DNA of 64,000 bases from an uncultured Alistipes sp. GTDB taxonomy: Bacteria > Bacteroidota > Bacteroidia > Bacteroidales > Rikenellaceae. The position numbers were made by a program, and so were the translations under genes. The notes below the pieces were generated by a model, which searched no databases, was not told where the DNA came from, and saw nothing but the letters and a program-made list of their open reading frames with translations. How positions within the stretch are numbered: position 1 is the stretch's first letter; the number at the start of each line of letters is the position of its first letter. Shown here piece after piece: positions 55,726-64,000 of the stretch. Location: contig UQYM01000002.1 of the NCBI GenBank assembly GCA_900545315.1, positions 62,001-126,000 of the forward strand, given 5' to 3'.

Positions 55726-57858
55726 ATGAAACGGTTTGTCTTATTGGTCATCGCCACATCGCTTGCCCTCTCCGCATTCGGACAACAAAAGGGGCAACGC
55801 ATTTTTATTGAGGAGCTCTCTAAACCTACCCAGACACTGTCCACACAAACGCCTCGCCAAATTTACGAGGAGATGATCCTCGACCATCTGCATCTTTCCC
55901 GCTCCGACATCGAAAAACAGGGCGACACGAGCGACCTCGGTATCGTAGCCATGGGAGATGCACCCAAACAGCTGGTCAATTTCGGGCCCCACTCTTTTCT
56001 GCAAGGCATGTATCGGGCCTATGCCGAACATCGCCCCTTTGTCCTTTCGCCTGACATGATCTGGCTGCTGATCTCACAGGGATTTGCCACCCATGTCGAT
56101 ATCCATGCCGAAGAACTCCGATCACAAATCGTAGATCACAGCGAAAAAATCTCCTTAATCATTATGGACAACCGCATCAGAATCGATGATCCCAACGCTC
56201 CATGGGAAGAGCTATTCCCGCAATTTGCCGATTCGATGCGCGCATATACAAAAAACGGAATTATCGATCTGCTTACGGCCGATTTCTCCACCACTACTCC
56301 TACCAGCCGCATTGCCTCCCAAATCACGGTTATGAAGGCAATGGAAAATTATTTTGAGTATATATACATATATGCCATATGCGGCATTCCAGAAGTTACC
56401 CTGCTCGGCACTCCCGAAGACTGGCAAAAGATACTCGACAAAACCCGACAACTGGCTCGCTACAATCTTAGCTGGTGGGTCGATGAGATGGTACCTGTAC
56501 TGGAAAAGATAGTCGAAACATCCAAGGGCAAGATAGATCGCGACTTTTGGAGGTCAATGTTCAAAATTCACGACACCGGTCCAATAGGATGCAGTCCAAG
56601 TTCAGCGAACGGCAAACGCTATTTCGACGGCTGGATTGTCAAATTCTTCCCTTACGACAATGAAGGCAACCGGAACGACCTGCACCAAATAGAAGACCGT
56701 ATCGAATTACCTGACGAAATAGTAAAGACAGACTTGAAATATCAGATCATACTACCCAACGGAGCGATCCTGACTATTCCTTTGGAACTGTGGGCAGGTT
56801 TTATCGGCTTGGAACAGGACCCCGCAACCTTTGCGCTAACCCCTACGATCGGTTGGATGATCCGCAAAAAAGAGCAGGATCAAAAAATGGTTCAGCAAAT
56901 GCTCAGTGATCCAAATCAGGGCGAGATCTCGATTCGAGTCAAGCATTTCCCCAACGAATTATTGTCCGTACCGGCTATCTCGTCTCTATCCCTTACCTTT
57001 ATCGATAAAATCGAGATTCCCGACGAACTGGCTCAAATCAAGATTAGCGACCTGTCGCTCTATGGCCAAATATCCAGCCAAGAAAAAAAACGGCTGATTC
57101 AACTATTTGCCAACACCAATACACGTCTGCAAATCAACCAAGATAAAGACTTTTATTACAAAGGCCAACACATCACTAAGATCGGAGAGTTGCTCCCATC
57201 GAACAATCCAAAATTCCGTCATTTGGCAGACAGTCTGCTAAGTGTCAATATCGGCCCAGATTTCCACCAAGTGTTCCAATATCAAGGCGCGCTTTCCAGA
57301 ATCGTCTCCTATTATGATTTTAATACATTGCTCGGCGAAACTTTTAGTGATTCAACTAATATCTTGAATAAAGAACACATTTTCGTCCAATACCGCCTTA
57401 AGCGCGCTGACGGAAAACCCATCAAAATGTACACCCTAACAATGAGCTTCGACTCAACCGAGCACGAAAACATCTCACCGATCTTGTACGATTCGCTCGA
57501 TTTTACCCAACTGCGCTACATGTACAACGTACTTTCAAAAGACTCTCTGCTCTCTAAAAAAGAGGCTATCGCCAAACTACACGAACAACTGCCAAACGCA
57601 AAATACACTGTCTTGCGAAAACAATGTATCTACAACACATTGACTCATAGATTCGAATGGATACTTGACGGAGATATCGTCATCAAACAAAAAACAGCTT
57701 CTAAAACGTCAAAAGTCACCTATTCCCTTATCCAACTCGATGCCATTACCGGAGAGATTCTTTATACAGGCGATCGATCCTATTTGTATAAACTATATTT
57801 GCTTCCCTCTTACTTCCTCAGCGAATACACAATCCCTACCTTTATAGATCAAAACTGA
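55726..57858 (+). CDS. Secreted DUF4419 protein
   Basis: A 710-residue protein with a signal peptide (about residues 1-19, cut before QQKG). The DUF4419 core spans about residues 75-400: FGPHSFLQGMYRAYAEHRPFV, LSPDMIWLLISQGFATHVD, IVDHSEKISLIIMDNRI, the helical stretch ending YFEYIYIYAICGIPEVTLLG, and WIVKFFPYD. The C-terminal third (about 560-690) has AIAKLHEQLPNAKYTVLRKQ and IQLDAITGEILYTGD, reminiscent of PepSY-like domains. DUF4419 has no known function. The downstream nucleotidyltransferase-fold gene starts seven bases after its stop, so the pair is co-transcribed. Confidence 0.82.
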   Translation: MKRFVLLVIATSLALSAFGQQKGQRIFIEELSKPTQTLSTQTPRQIYEEMILDHLHLSRSDIEKQGDTSDLGIVAMGDAPKQLVNFGPHSFLQGMYRAYAEHRPFVLSPDMIWLLISQGFATHVDIHAEELRSQIVDHSEKISLIIMDNRIRIDDPNAPWEELFPQFADSMRAYTKNGIIDLLTADFSTTTPTSRIASQITVMKAMENYFEYIYIYAICGIPEVTLLGTPEDWQKILDKTRQLARYNLSWWVDEMVPVLEKIVETSKGKIDRDFWRSMFKIHDTGPIGCSPSSANGKRYFDGWIVKFFPYDNEGNRNDLHQIEDRIELPDEIVKTDLKYQIILPNGAILTIPLELWAGFIGLEQDPATFALTPTIGWMIRKKEQDQKMVQQMLSDPNQGEISIRVKHFPNELLSVPAISSLSLTFIDKIEIPDELAQIKISDLSLYGQISSQEKKRLIQLFANTNTRLQINQDKDFYYKGQHITKIGELLPSNNPKFRHLADSLLSVNIGPDFHQVFQYQGALSRIVSYYDFNTLLGETFSDSTNILNKEHIFVQYRLKRADGKPIKMYTLTMSFDSTEHENISPILYDSLDFTQLRYMYNVLSKDSLLSKKEAIAKLHEQLPNAKYTVLRKQCIYNTLTHRFEWILDGDIVIKQKTASKTSKVTYSLIQLDAITGEILYTGDRSYLYKLYLLPSYFLSEYTIPTFIDQN

Positions 57859-57865
57859 AAAATCC

Positions 57866-58456
57866 ATGCAAGAGCGTCTGATCGAAATAGCACAAATCAA
57901 CCAGCAACGTGCTCACGAAATCATCCAGGAACTCAATCTCATTCCACTATGGGCCTCCATCGATGTGGAGGCCCATCTGGTCGGATCACTCCGCATGGGG
58001 CTGCTGATGAAACATTTGGATATCGATCTGCACCTCTACTCCGATCCGGTCTGTCTCGCCGATGATTTTCGGATCATTGCCCGCCTGGCCCAAAACCCAC
58101 ACATCAAGAGGATCGAATACGTCAACCTGCTCGACACCGAAGAGGCCTGCCTTGAATGGCACCTCCATTATGAAGACCCATTAAACCAAATGTGGCAGAT
58201 CGATATGATCCACATTTTGAAGGGTTCTCGATACGACGGCTATTTCGAACAGATGGCCGATCGTATTGTTGCGGCCCTCATCGATGAAACACGACATACA
58301 ATCCTGCAGCTGAAATATGAAACACCCGAATCGGAAAAGATCATGGGTATCGAATATTATCAGGCCGTTCTCCGCGATGGTGTGAAAAATTATGCCGAAT
58401 TCGAAACCTGGAGGAGGCAGCATCCCATCACCGGTATTGTCACCTGGATGCCGTAA
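57866..58456 (+). CDS. Nucleotidyltransferase-fold protein
   Basis: A 196-residue soluble protein. The segment HLVGSLRMGLLMKHLDIDLH (about residues 32-51) resembles the Pol-beta-type GS...DxD active site, with Asp47 and Asp49 as metal ligands; a third acid may be the Asp in WQIDMIHI (near residue 112). Similar Bacteroidota proteins are annotated as phosphoglycerate mutase family, which I think is a historical label not supported by any RHG motif here. The substrate is unknown. It is tightly linked to the DUF4419 gene and ended by the palindromic terminator at 58583. Confidence 0.6.
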   Translation: MQERLIEIAQINQQRAHEIIQELNLIPLWASIDVEAHLVGSLRMGLLMKHLDIDLHLYSDPVCLADDFRIIARLAQNPHIKRIEYVNLLDTEEACLEWHLHYEDPLNQMWQIDMIHILKGSRYDGYFEQMADRIVAALIDETRHTILQLKYETPESEKIMGIEYYQAVLRDGVKNYAEFETWRRQHPITGIVTWMP

Positions 58457-58582
58457 CCTCAAAGTACAAACACGTATCGCACCCACCTAATTACATTCCA
58501 ACACGTTAAAAATCAATACATATACATACAAAACAAACGTAAATCCGTTAAAATTTGACAACCGATGTCCATTTATACAATA

Positions 58583-58608
58583 GCGTTTTATATCATGATA
58601 TAAAACGC
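58583..58608 (+). terminator. Palindromic intrinsic terminator
   Basis: A perfect 26-base palindrome (arms starting GCGTTTTATATC) followed by ATTTTTG. It lies about 130 bases after the nucleotidyltransferase-fold gene. Confidence 0.65.
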
Positions 58609-58671
58609 CATTTTTGTTAATTGCGTGAACTCGCATACAGTTAACAACTCATAACTACAACCTAATTTTTT

Positions 58672-60879
58672 ATGTTTCAACATTTCAACCTACATCTCTG
58701 CGGATTGGGACTATTATTTACCCTGACCACCCAGGCCGCAACCCCATCGCCTGAAAACTTCAAAAATCCTCCGGCAACGTATCGACCCCATACCCTTTGG
58801 TTCTGGAATAACACCCCCGTCACCCGTGAAGGTATCGATGAGCAAATCATCGGTCTGCACGACAATAGCGGATACGGCGGTATCGGAATCCTCCCCTTCG
58901 GAACCGAATTCACCCCAAAATACCTCTCGGATGAATATTTTGACCTCTACGTGTATGCCGTACGCAAAGCAGCGGAACAAGGACTGAAGGTAACGCTTTA
59001 CGACGAATACGGCTTCCCCAGTGGTAGCGCAGGTGCTATCAACGGTGACAACACGCCCCGCTTCATGGAGCGTTATCCAGATCTGACCATTAAACGGCTG
59101 GACAAGATCGAACAAGAGGTATCCAATGGCGAAACATACTGCGAATCTCTCCCAAAAGAGGGAAAATTGATGGGAGTCGTCGCTATGAATATCAACACCA
59201 AAGAACGAATCGATCTGAGCGCAAAAATTTCCGGAGATACCCTTCGCTGGGCCGCACCTCAAGGCACCTGGAAAGTAATGCAGTTCGTCTGCGTTACCGA
59301 TGGTGATCCCAATATGGACTATCTCGATCCGGCTGCAGCTCAGGCTTTCATTGATATGATCCATGAAGCCTACTACAAACGGATGCCCGATGCTTTCGGC
59401 CCCGTCATCACCCACACCTTTTACGACGAGGTAACCATCTACCGGGCACAGGGACGTGTCTGGACACCTCGTTTTAATGAAATCTACAAAGAAAGATATG
59501 GGAGCAACCCCATTTTGTTCTATCCGGCCCTCTGGTACGACATCGGTCCCGAAACCCAAGCTGCCCGAAATGCACTCTTTACCCTACGCAGCGATCTCTA
59601 TGCCGAGGCTTATCCTCAGGCCATCACCCGCTGGAGCCGGGAGCACAATACCATTGCCACCGGCCACCAGGATAACGAGGAGATCGTCAATCCGGTCGGA
59701 ACGTCGGGCGATTTGATGAAATGTTTCCGCTATCTGGAGATGCCCGGAATCGACAAAATCGGAACCACCCGCCCAACGATCACCCGCCCGGCAGAAAAGT
59801 TCTACAAAATCGTCGCCTCTGCCGCATACAACTGGGATCACTCGTTGGTCATGGCCGAAACTTACGGTCTGATGGGAGATCTTTCGATGGACAGTCTGCG
59901 CAGTGTCGCCATCGATCAGTTTATCAAAGGGGTCAACTGGTTCATTCCCCATGCCGCCTGGTATAACGACAAAAAGGTCACCTTTAAACCTGAATTGTCG
60001 GCTCGAAATCCCCATTATGCAGACAGCCTGTATGATTTCACCACCTTCCTGGCTCGCTTGCAATACATGCTGCAGAACGATGCCCGTTTTGTAACCGACG
60101 TGGCCGTTCTCTACCCCATTCACACCATGCAGGGGGATCACTACTTCGACGGACCGATCCGTCCCTACGAAGGTGGAGTGAAAATCCCCTACCTGGATTA
60201 CGTTCAAGTAGGCGAAATCCTCTCCAACGAAATCTGTCGGGATTACCAATGGCTGCACCCCGAAGTATTGGCTTCAAATTGTACGGTTGACAAAACCGGT
60301 CTGAAACTCAACAACAAAGTCCAGTATAACACCTTCCGGACACTTATTATTCCCGCTTCGAAGACCATCAGTACCAAAACTTTGGAACAGGCTGTGGCTC
60401 TGTTTCAAAATGGCGGGAAAGTAATCTTTACCTCTCTACTGCCGACCCAATCAACCGAAATCGGACAAGACGCCCGTATTGCAAAGTTAATGGCAGCTCT
60501 ATTGCCTCAGGGAACCAATCGCCATACCAACAATGCAGGAGGCGAAGTGCTCTTTGTAAGCCATCCCGATGCCGCATCGCTCACCGAAGCTTTGCAATCC
60601 GAGGCTCCGGCAGACGTCACTTTTGAACCGGGAAAACCGTTGCGTTACATTCACAAAAAACGTGACGGTAAGGCTCTTTACTATCTGGCCAATTTCAGCC
60701 CAGCACCCTACAACGCTCCAATCACCCTGCGCGGCAAATTGCGTCTCGAAGCCTGGAATCCTCACACTGGGGAACGCACTCCTGTCAAAACAACCTACAA
60801 GCGTCAAGGAGACTACACCACCACACAACTCACTCTCTCCTTACAGGGTCGTGAATCCATCTTCCTGGTGGAACGGTAA
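58672..60879 (+). CDS. Secreted GH106-like glycoside hydrolase
   Basis: A 735-residue protein with a signal peptide (about residues 1-23). TLWFWNNTPVTREGIDEQI and GYGGIGILPFG, then VTLYDEYGFPSGSAG (near residues 107-121) match the GH106-like group of secreted hydrolases. HTFYDEVTIYR (near 245) may carry a catalytic acid. It ends after a short beta-domain and lacks the C-terminal galactose-binding lid of the 965-residue GH106-like protein at 43.6 kb, so it is a different subtype. Alpha-L-rhamnosidase activity is an inference. It stands alone, 12 kb from the susCD locus, with its own terminator. Confidence 0.72.
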   Translation: MFQHFNLHLCGLGLLFTLTTQAATPSPENFKNPPATYRPHTLWFWNNTPVTREGIDEQIIGLHDNSGYGGIGILPFGTEFTPKYLSDEYFDLYVYAVRKAAEQGLKVTLYDEYGFPSGSAGAINGDNTPRFMERYPDLTIKRLDKIEQEVSNGETYCESLPKEGKLMGVVAMNINTKERIDLSAKISGDTLRWAAPQGTWKVMQFVCVTDGDPNMDYLDPAAAQAFIDMIHEAYYKRMPDAFGPVITHTFYDEVTIYRAQGRVWTPRFNEIYKERYGSNPILFYPALWYDIGPETQAARNALFTLRSDLYAEAYPQAITRWSREHNTIATGHQDNEEIVNPVGTSGDLMKCFRYLEMPGIDKIGTTRPTITRPAEKFYKIVASAAYNWDHSLVMAETYGLMGDLSMDSLRSVAIDQFIKGVNWFIPHAAWYNDKKVTFKPELSARNPHYADSLYDFTTFLARLQYMLQNDARFVTDVAVLYPIHTMQGDHYFDGPIRPYEGGVKIPYLDYVQVGEILSNEICRDYQWLHPEVLASNCTVDKTGLKLNNKVQYNTFRTLIIPASKTISTKTLEQAVALFQNGGKVIFTSLLPTQSTEIGQDARIAKLMAALLPQGTNRHTNNAGGEVLFVSHPDAASLTEALQSEAPADVTFEPGKPLRYIHKKRDGKALYYLANFSPAPYNAPITLRGKLRLEAWNPHTGERTPVKTTYKRQGDYTTTQLTLSLQGRESIFLVER

Positions 60880-60904
60880 CCGATCTCCAACTCATTAAAT
60901 AGTT

Positions 60905-60935
60905 ACAGGCCGGACAGTTATGTTGTCCGGCCTGT
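60905..60935 (+). terminator. Intrinsic terminator after the second GH106-like gene
   Basis: A 12-bp stem (ACAGGCCGGACA with TGTCCGGCCTGT) and seven-base loop, followed by ATTATTATTG, 26 bases past the stop codon. Confidence 0.8.
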
Positions 60936-61509
60936 ATTATTATTGCAGCAATCAAATCGTTGCTCTACGCATCAGTCCCTGCTCCAGATATCTCTCACAC
61001 AAACACAATTACCCTTGTAAATGTATAACAGACAACAATTCTTTAAACCGTCTTCAAGTTCGGTCTTGCAACTGCTCAATACAACCCGCAACCCCACAAA
61101 TTTCAAAGCTACTGTCATCCATACCGCTGAACGTCCTAAATTCAAACACAAACCGACTTCACTTCGAAACGTTGATCCGGATAACCCAAATAATTAAAAA
61201 AAATTATTCACCTGTCTGCTCAAACGACATTTTTACCCAAACAAACACTTTTCGTGTAAAGATACCCGACTGACACTTGGACATAAATAAAGACAATTCA
61301 CAGCTCCGAAATCGATCATGCTAACTGACTATCGTTACAGCAGAGTTTAAGCCTCTTTACTATGCATTCTGCGAATTTGAACACAAACTTTCTCTACCGC
61401 TGTTGCTGCCACCTCCACACAAAATATCGGCCGTACTAATCAATTGACACTTATCACTCACTTCTCAATCAAGGACCAAATCCAGCCCATGCCATACGGA
61501 TACAAAAAA
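60936..61509. other. Intergenic region before tRNA-Ser
   Basis: About 570 bases without a supported gene. Short frames on both strands have no motif and the composition is A/C-rich on the plus strand. I see no repeat or RNA gene. Confidence 0.4.
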
Positions 61510-61537
61510 AGTACCCGGCAAACTGTTGCCGAGTACT
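61510..61537 (-). terminator. Intrinsic terminator after tRNA-Ser
   Basis: On the minus strand AGTACTCGGCAA pairs with TTGCCGGGTACT (with one G-T pair), followed by a run of seven T. It begins about 22 bases beyond the encoded CCA. Confidence 0.85.
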
Positions 61538-61558
61538 TACCTCATTTTAGTCATCGAT

Positions 61559-61646
61559 TGGCGGAGAGATAGGGATTCGAACCCCAGGAACCTCTCGGTT
61601 CAACGGTTTTCAAGACCGCCGCAATCGACCACTCTGCCATCTCTCC
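61559..61646 (-). tRNA. tRNA-Ser (anticodon UGA)
   Basis: A class II cloverleaf on the minus strand: acceptor GGAGAGA with TCTCTCC and discriminator G, T arm GGTTCGAATCC, anticodon loop CTTGAAA with TGA at 34-36, and the long variable arm typical of serine tRNAs. CCA is encoded (61559-61561), unlike in the two glutamine tRNAs. Confidence 0.95.
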
Positions 61647-61775
61647 GGGCGCAAAAGTAATACGGATTTTCCTTTTTTCCAAATCCTATCCGCCATTCCT
61701 GCATAATTCTCTCAATTTAAACCCCTACTCAGGCTCTTTTCAGGTTGATTTTTTTTTGATTTTTACCCCTATTTT

Positions 61776-61808
61776 TTTGCTTTTTTTAAAATTAATAGTC
61801 TATATTTG
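61776..61808 (+). promoter_or_regulatory. Bacteroidota promoter for the second HU gene
   Basis: TTTG (61776-61779), then 21 bases, then TATATTTG (61801-61808), with T-rich DNA upstream. A full consensus match 47 bases before the ATG, suitable for strong expression. Confidence 0.75.
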
Positions 61809-61855
61809 CGAAGGAACGAATTGTATCCTAACTAAATAACTTAAATTTCACCAAT

Positions 61856-62128
61856 ATGAACAAAGCTCAACTCGTTGATGCCATCGCAAAAGAGGCAGCA
61901 ATCACCAAAGTGGACGCAAAAAAAGCTCTTGATGCGTTCATCGCCGTTACCGGCAACACCCTCAAAGCGGGTGATAAGATCGCGCTGGTAGGCTTCGGGT
62001 CCTTCTCAGTCGCTAAAAAACCGGGCCGTACTGGACGTAACCCTCGTACCGGTGCCGCTATCAAAATCGCTCCGAAGAAGGTCGTTAAATTTAAAGCTGG
62101 TGCTGAATTGAGCGCACTGGTAAAATAA
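61856..62128 (+). CDS. HU-family DNA-binding protein
   Basis: A 90-residue HU-type protein with the complete signature: MNKAQLVDAIAKEA, VGFGSFSVAKKPGRTGRNPRTG (about residues 44-65), where the Pro in RNPRTG is the intercalating residue, then IKIAPKKVVKFKAGAEL. It is a closer match to canonical HU than the 94-residue protein at 15.1 kb. It has a strong promoter and its own terminator, as expected for an abundant nucleoid protein. Confidence 0.97.
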   Translation: MNKAQLVDAIAKEAAITKVDAKKALDAFIAVTGNTLKAGDKIALVGFGSFSVAKKPGRTGRNPRTGAAIKIAPKKVVKFKAGAELSALVK

Positions 62129-62145
62129 TGTACCCGTAACACCCT

Positions 62146-62180
62146 AAAAAGAGGCCGCATACCCAAGCGTGCCTCTTTTT
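62146..62180 (+). terminator. Intrinsic terminator after the second HU gene
   Basis: AAAAAGAGGC pairs with GCCTCTTTTT across a 15-base loop and continues into ATTTTGCC. It begins 18 bases after the HU stop codon. Confidence 0.8.
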
Positions 62181-62225
62181 ATTTTGCCTTTATTTGCCGT
62201 TTCCGAAAATTGAGGCAATCTTTGT

Positions 62226-62852
62226 ATGTCGAAAAACAAACCGCTATCGATGTCCAAAAAGAAAATCGTCCTGCTGCTGATCGTCCTGCTCCTTATCATC
62301 GATCAGGCCGTCAAAATATGGGTCAAAACTCACATGACCTTAGACCAAAGCTTTACCGTATTCCCAAACTGGTTCTTTATCCGATTTATCGAAAACCCCG
62401 GCGCCGCATTCGGATTCCAACTCGGCGGAAATTACGGAAAGCTGATCCTGAGCATCTTCAGAATCTGCGCGATTGGTGCACTGGGCTATTACCTCCACGT
62501 TCTTTTGCGTAAAAAAGCCCCAACTGGCGTCTTAGTCGGCTTTACCCTGATTCTGGTGGGTGCCGCCGGAAATGTATTCGACAGCGCATTCTATGGACTT
62601 CTTTTCTCAGAATCGACATTTTACAATGTGGCTACTTTTCTGCCCGAAGGGGGCGGATACGCCGGCTTCCTGCACGGCAAAGTGGTCGATATGCTCTACT
62701 TCCCGATCTTCAGCGGAATCTACCCCGATTGGCTGCCCGGAATCGGTGGACGTCCATTCACCTTCTTCAGCCCGATCTTCAACCTGGCCGACAGCTATAT
62801 CTCGATAGGTATCATCTACATGCTGATCTTCCAGCGTAAATTTTTCAAATAG
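62226..62852 (+). CDS. lspA: Signal peptidase II (lipoprotein)
   Basis: LspA cleaves the signal peptide of diacylglyceryl-prolipoproteins and so matures SusD and the other lipoproteins seen here. The 208-residue protein has four hydrophobic segments (near residues 12-30, 72-95, 98-118 and 185-205). The two catalytic aspartates lie in GNVFDSAFYG and FNLADSYIS; ENPGAAFGF is the usual third motif. An extended loop between the catalytic motifs is common in Bacteroidota. The first ATG and a second one eight codons in are both possible starts. Confidence 0.96.
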   Translation: MSKNKPLSMSKKKIVLLLIVLLLIIDQAVKIWVKTHMTLDQSFTVFPNWFFIRFIENPGAAFGFQLGGNYGKLILSIFRICAIGALGYYLHVLLRKKAPTGVLVGFTLILVGAAGNVFDSAFYGLLFSESTFYNVATFLPEGGGYAGFLHGKVVDMLYFPIFSGIYPDWLPGIGGRPFTFFSPIFNLADSYISIGIIYMLIFQRKFFK

Positions 62853-62902
62853 TTTCCAACATCGATAGCCCTACCCGCTCTCATTAGGGTTAAGATAACA
62901 AC

Positions 62903-62938
62903 AAAGCACCGCGAGCCAGAATTGGCTCGCGGTGCTTT
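62903..62938. terminator. Bidirectional intrinsic terminator between lspA and ruvB
   Basis: A 15-bp stem (AAAGCACCGCGAGCC with GGCTCGCGGTGCTTT) flanked by T-rich DNA on both sides. It can end both convergent genes. Confidence 0.85.
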
Positions 62939-62966
62939 TATTTAACTCCTTATCGCTTGAATTACG

Positions 62967-63971
62967 CTAAAAAAGTGTCTCTTGACGCTCCGGCAACAGC
63001 ACCCCCAAATGCGAATAGGCCAACGCAGTAGCTTCGCGTCCGCGCGGGGTACGTTTCAGGAAGCCCTCCTTGATCAGGAACGGCTCGTAAACCTCCTCAA
63101 TTGTACCGGCATCCTCTCCCACCGCCGTCGCAATAGTACCCAATCCGACCGGGCCCCCATTGAACTTGTGGATAATTGTACTGAGAATCTTATTATCCAT
63201 CTGGTCGAGCCCGCGGGAGTCGATATTCAACGCCTCAAGTGCAAAACGGGTAATATCCAGTGTGATACGACCCTTTCCCTTGACCATCGCAAAATCGCGC
63301 ACGCGACGCAACAGCGCATTGGCAATACGTGGCGTGCCACGGCTACGCAGTGCAATCTCCTGGGCCGCCTGGTCATCAATCGGCACATCGAGAATCGAGG
63401 CCGAACGACGAATAATACCCGCCAAGACATCGCTATCGTAATATTCCAAATGGCACTGGATTCCGAAACGTGCACGCAAAGGACTGGTCAATAAACCGCT
63501 GCGGGTCGTTGCCCCCACCAACGTAAAGGGGTTCAACTCGATCTGGATTGACCGGGCACTGGGTCCCTTGTCGAGCATAATGTCGATCTTGTAATCCTCC
63601 ATCGCCGAGTAGAGATACTCCTCAACAATCGGGCTGAGCCGATGGATCTCATCGATAAAAAGAATATCCCCCGCTTCGAGATTGGTCAGCAACCCGGCCA
63701 AATCTCCCGGCTTATCGAGGACCGGCCCGGAGGTCATCTTCAGCGAAGCCCCCATCTCGTGGCTGATAATATTGGCCAATGTCGTCTTGCCCAGACCCGG
63801 AGGCCCATGCAGCAAAACATGATCGAGAGCCTCATCCCGCATCTTGGCCGCCTGAATAAAGACCTTCAGGTTATCGACAATCTTATCCTGCCCGCTGAAC
63901 GAGGAGAGCTCCTGCGGACGGATCTTATTCTCAAATTCGAGATCGGTCTCTATGTTACGAATATTGGCCAT
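62967..63971 (-). CDS. ruvB: Holliday junction branch-migration ATPase RuvB
   Basis: RuvB is the hexameric AAA+ motor of RuvABC. From the preferred ATG it has 334 residues: the family start IRPQELSSFSGQDK, Walker A GPPGLGKT, Walker B with DEIHRL, sensor 1 in GATTRSGLL, the Arg finger region PLRARFG, and a C-terminal winged helix (GRIT to RTPRGRE). The open frame extends three codons to a TTG at 63980, but the ATG at 63971 (MANIRNIE) is more likely. A TACCTTTG box sits six bases upstream of that ATG, so the transcript may have almost no leader. Confidence 0.96.
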   Translation of the reverse strand: MANIRNIETDLEFENKIRPQELSSFSGQDKIVDNLKVFIQAAKMRDEALDHVLLHGPPGLGKTTLANIISHEMGASLKMTSGPVLDKPGDLAGLLTNLEAGDILFIDEIHRLSPIVEEYLYSAMEDYKIDIMLDKGPSARSIQIELNPFTLVGATTRSGLLTSPLRARFGIQCHLEYYDSDVLAGIIRRSASILDVPIDDQAAQEIALRSRGTPRIANALLRRVRDFAMVKGKGRITLDITRFALEALNIDSRGLDQMDNKILSTIIHKFNGGPVGLGTIATAVGEDAGTIEEVYEPFLIKEGFLKRTPRGREATALAYSHLGVLLPERQETLF

Positions 63972-63977
63972 ACCTGA

Positions 63978-63985
63978 CAAAGGTA
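63978..63985 (-). promoter_or_regulatory. -7 element (TACCTTTG) directly before ruvB
   Basis: A TAnnTTTG match on the minus strand ending six bases before the ruvB ATG. Transcription would start at or near the start codon. The -33 box, if any, lies at or beyond the window edge. Confidence 0.45.
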
Positions 63986-64000
63986 CTAAGATTTTTCAAA

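Noticed and set aside
55314..55844. A 176-codon minus-strand frame
   Set aside because: It crosses a strong terminator hairpin and the 5' end of the DUF4419 gene, and is Cys/Met-rich without any motif.

Overview
The window reads as chromosomal DNA of a Bacteroidota bacterium, most likely order Bacteroidales. The evidence is a SusC/SusD pair, a GldE-like CorC/HlyC protein, an Hc1-type histone-like protein, a DUF3467 protein, an AURKAIP1/COX24-type micro-protein, and repeated Bacteroidota promoters (TTTG or TTGG at -33 and TAnnTTTG at -7) upstream of many genes. Base composition looks close to 50% GC by eye. I cannot assign a genus. No phage, insertion sequence, plasmid or CRISPR array was seen.

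Region 1 (about 0.25-25.8 kb, mostly minus strand) is housekeeping. It holds a tRNA-Gln, a Crp-type regulator with waaA (Kdo transferase), a SurA/PpiD-type foldase, and a tightly packed series running rng, mfd, coaX, an outer-membrane barrel, lptC and a GldE-like protein. Then come an HU gene with a 30-residue ribosome-type protein, a HAD phosphatase-rdgB-recO set, a lipoprotein, ilvE, metG and priA. A decayed internal fragment that looks like mnmA lies between the lipoprotein and ilvE. WaaA, PriA and Mfd each carry a hydrophilic, low-complexity insertion.

Region 2 (25.9-28.2 kb, plus strand) has a YitT-family membrane protein, a ComF-type phosphoribosyltransferase and a histone H1-like micro-gene.

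Region 3 (28.3-46.5 kb) is the accessory part and is best read as a polysaccharide-utilisation locus. On the minus strand are susC-susD and, in a separate transcription unit, a secreted beta-helix protein. Divergent from susC is a plus-strand operon of four secreted carbohydrate-active candidates: a GHL10-like TIM-barrel lipoprotein, a GH141-like beta-helix protein, a DUF6067-like (alpha/beta)8 hydrolase candidate and a GH106-like alpha-L-rhamnosidase candidate. No local sensor/regulator and no surface glycan-binding lipoprotein other than SusD was recognised. A rhamnose- and perhaps fucose-containing glycan is the best guess for the substrate, by family membership only.

Region 4 (46.6-64 kb) returns to housekeeping: a second tRNA-Gln, tsaB divergent from a low-molecular-weight tyrosine phosphatase, radC, an acpP-fabF-rnc operon divergent from purN, pepE, a YraN protein, a DUF3467 protein, a secreted DUF4419 protein paired with a nucleotidyltransferase-fold protein, a second GH106-like hydrolase, tRNA-Ser, a second HU, lspA and ruvB. 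An 87% purine tract of about 220 bp downstream of rnc would be C/U-rich in the rnc transcript and may be a Rho-dependent terminator.
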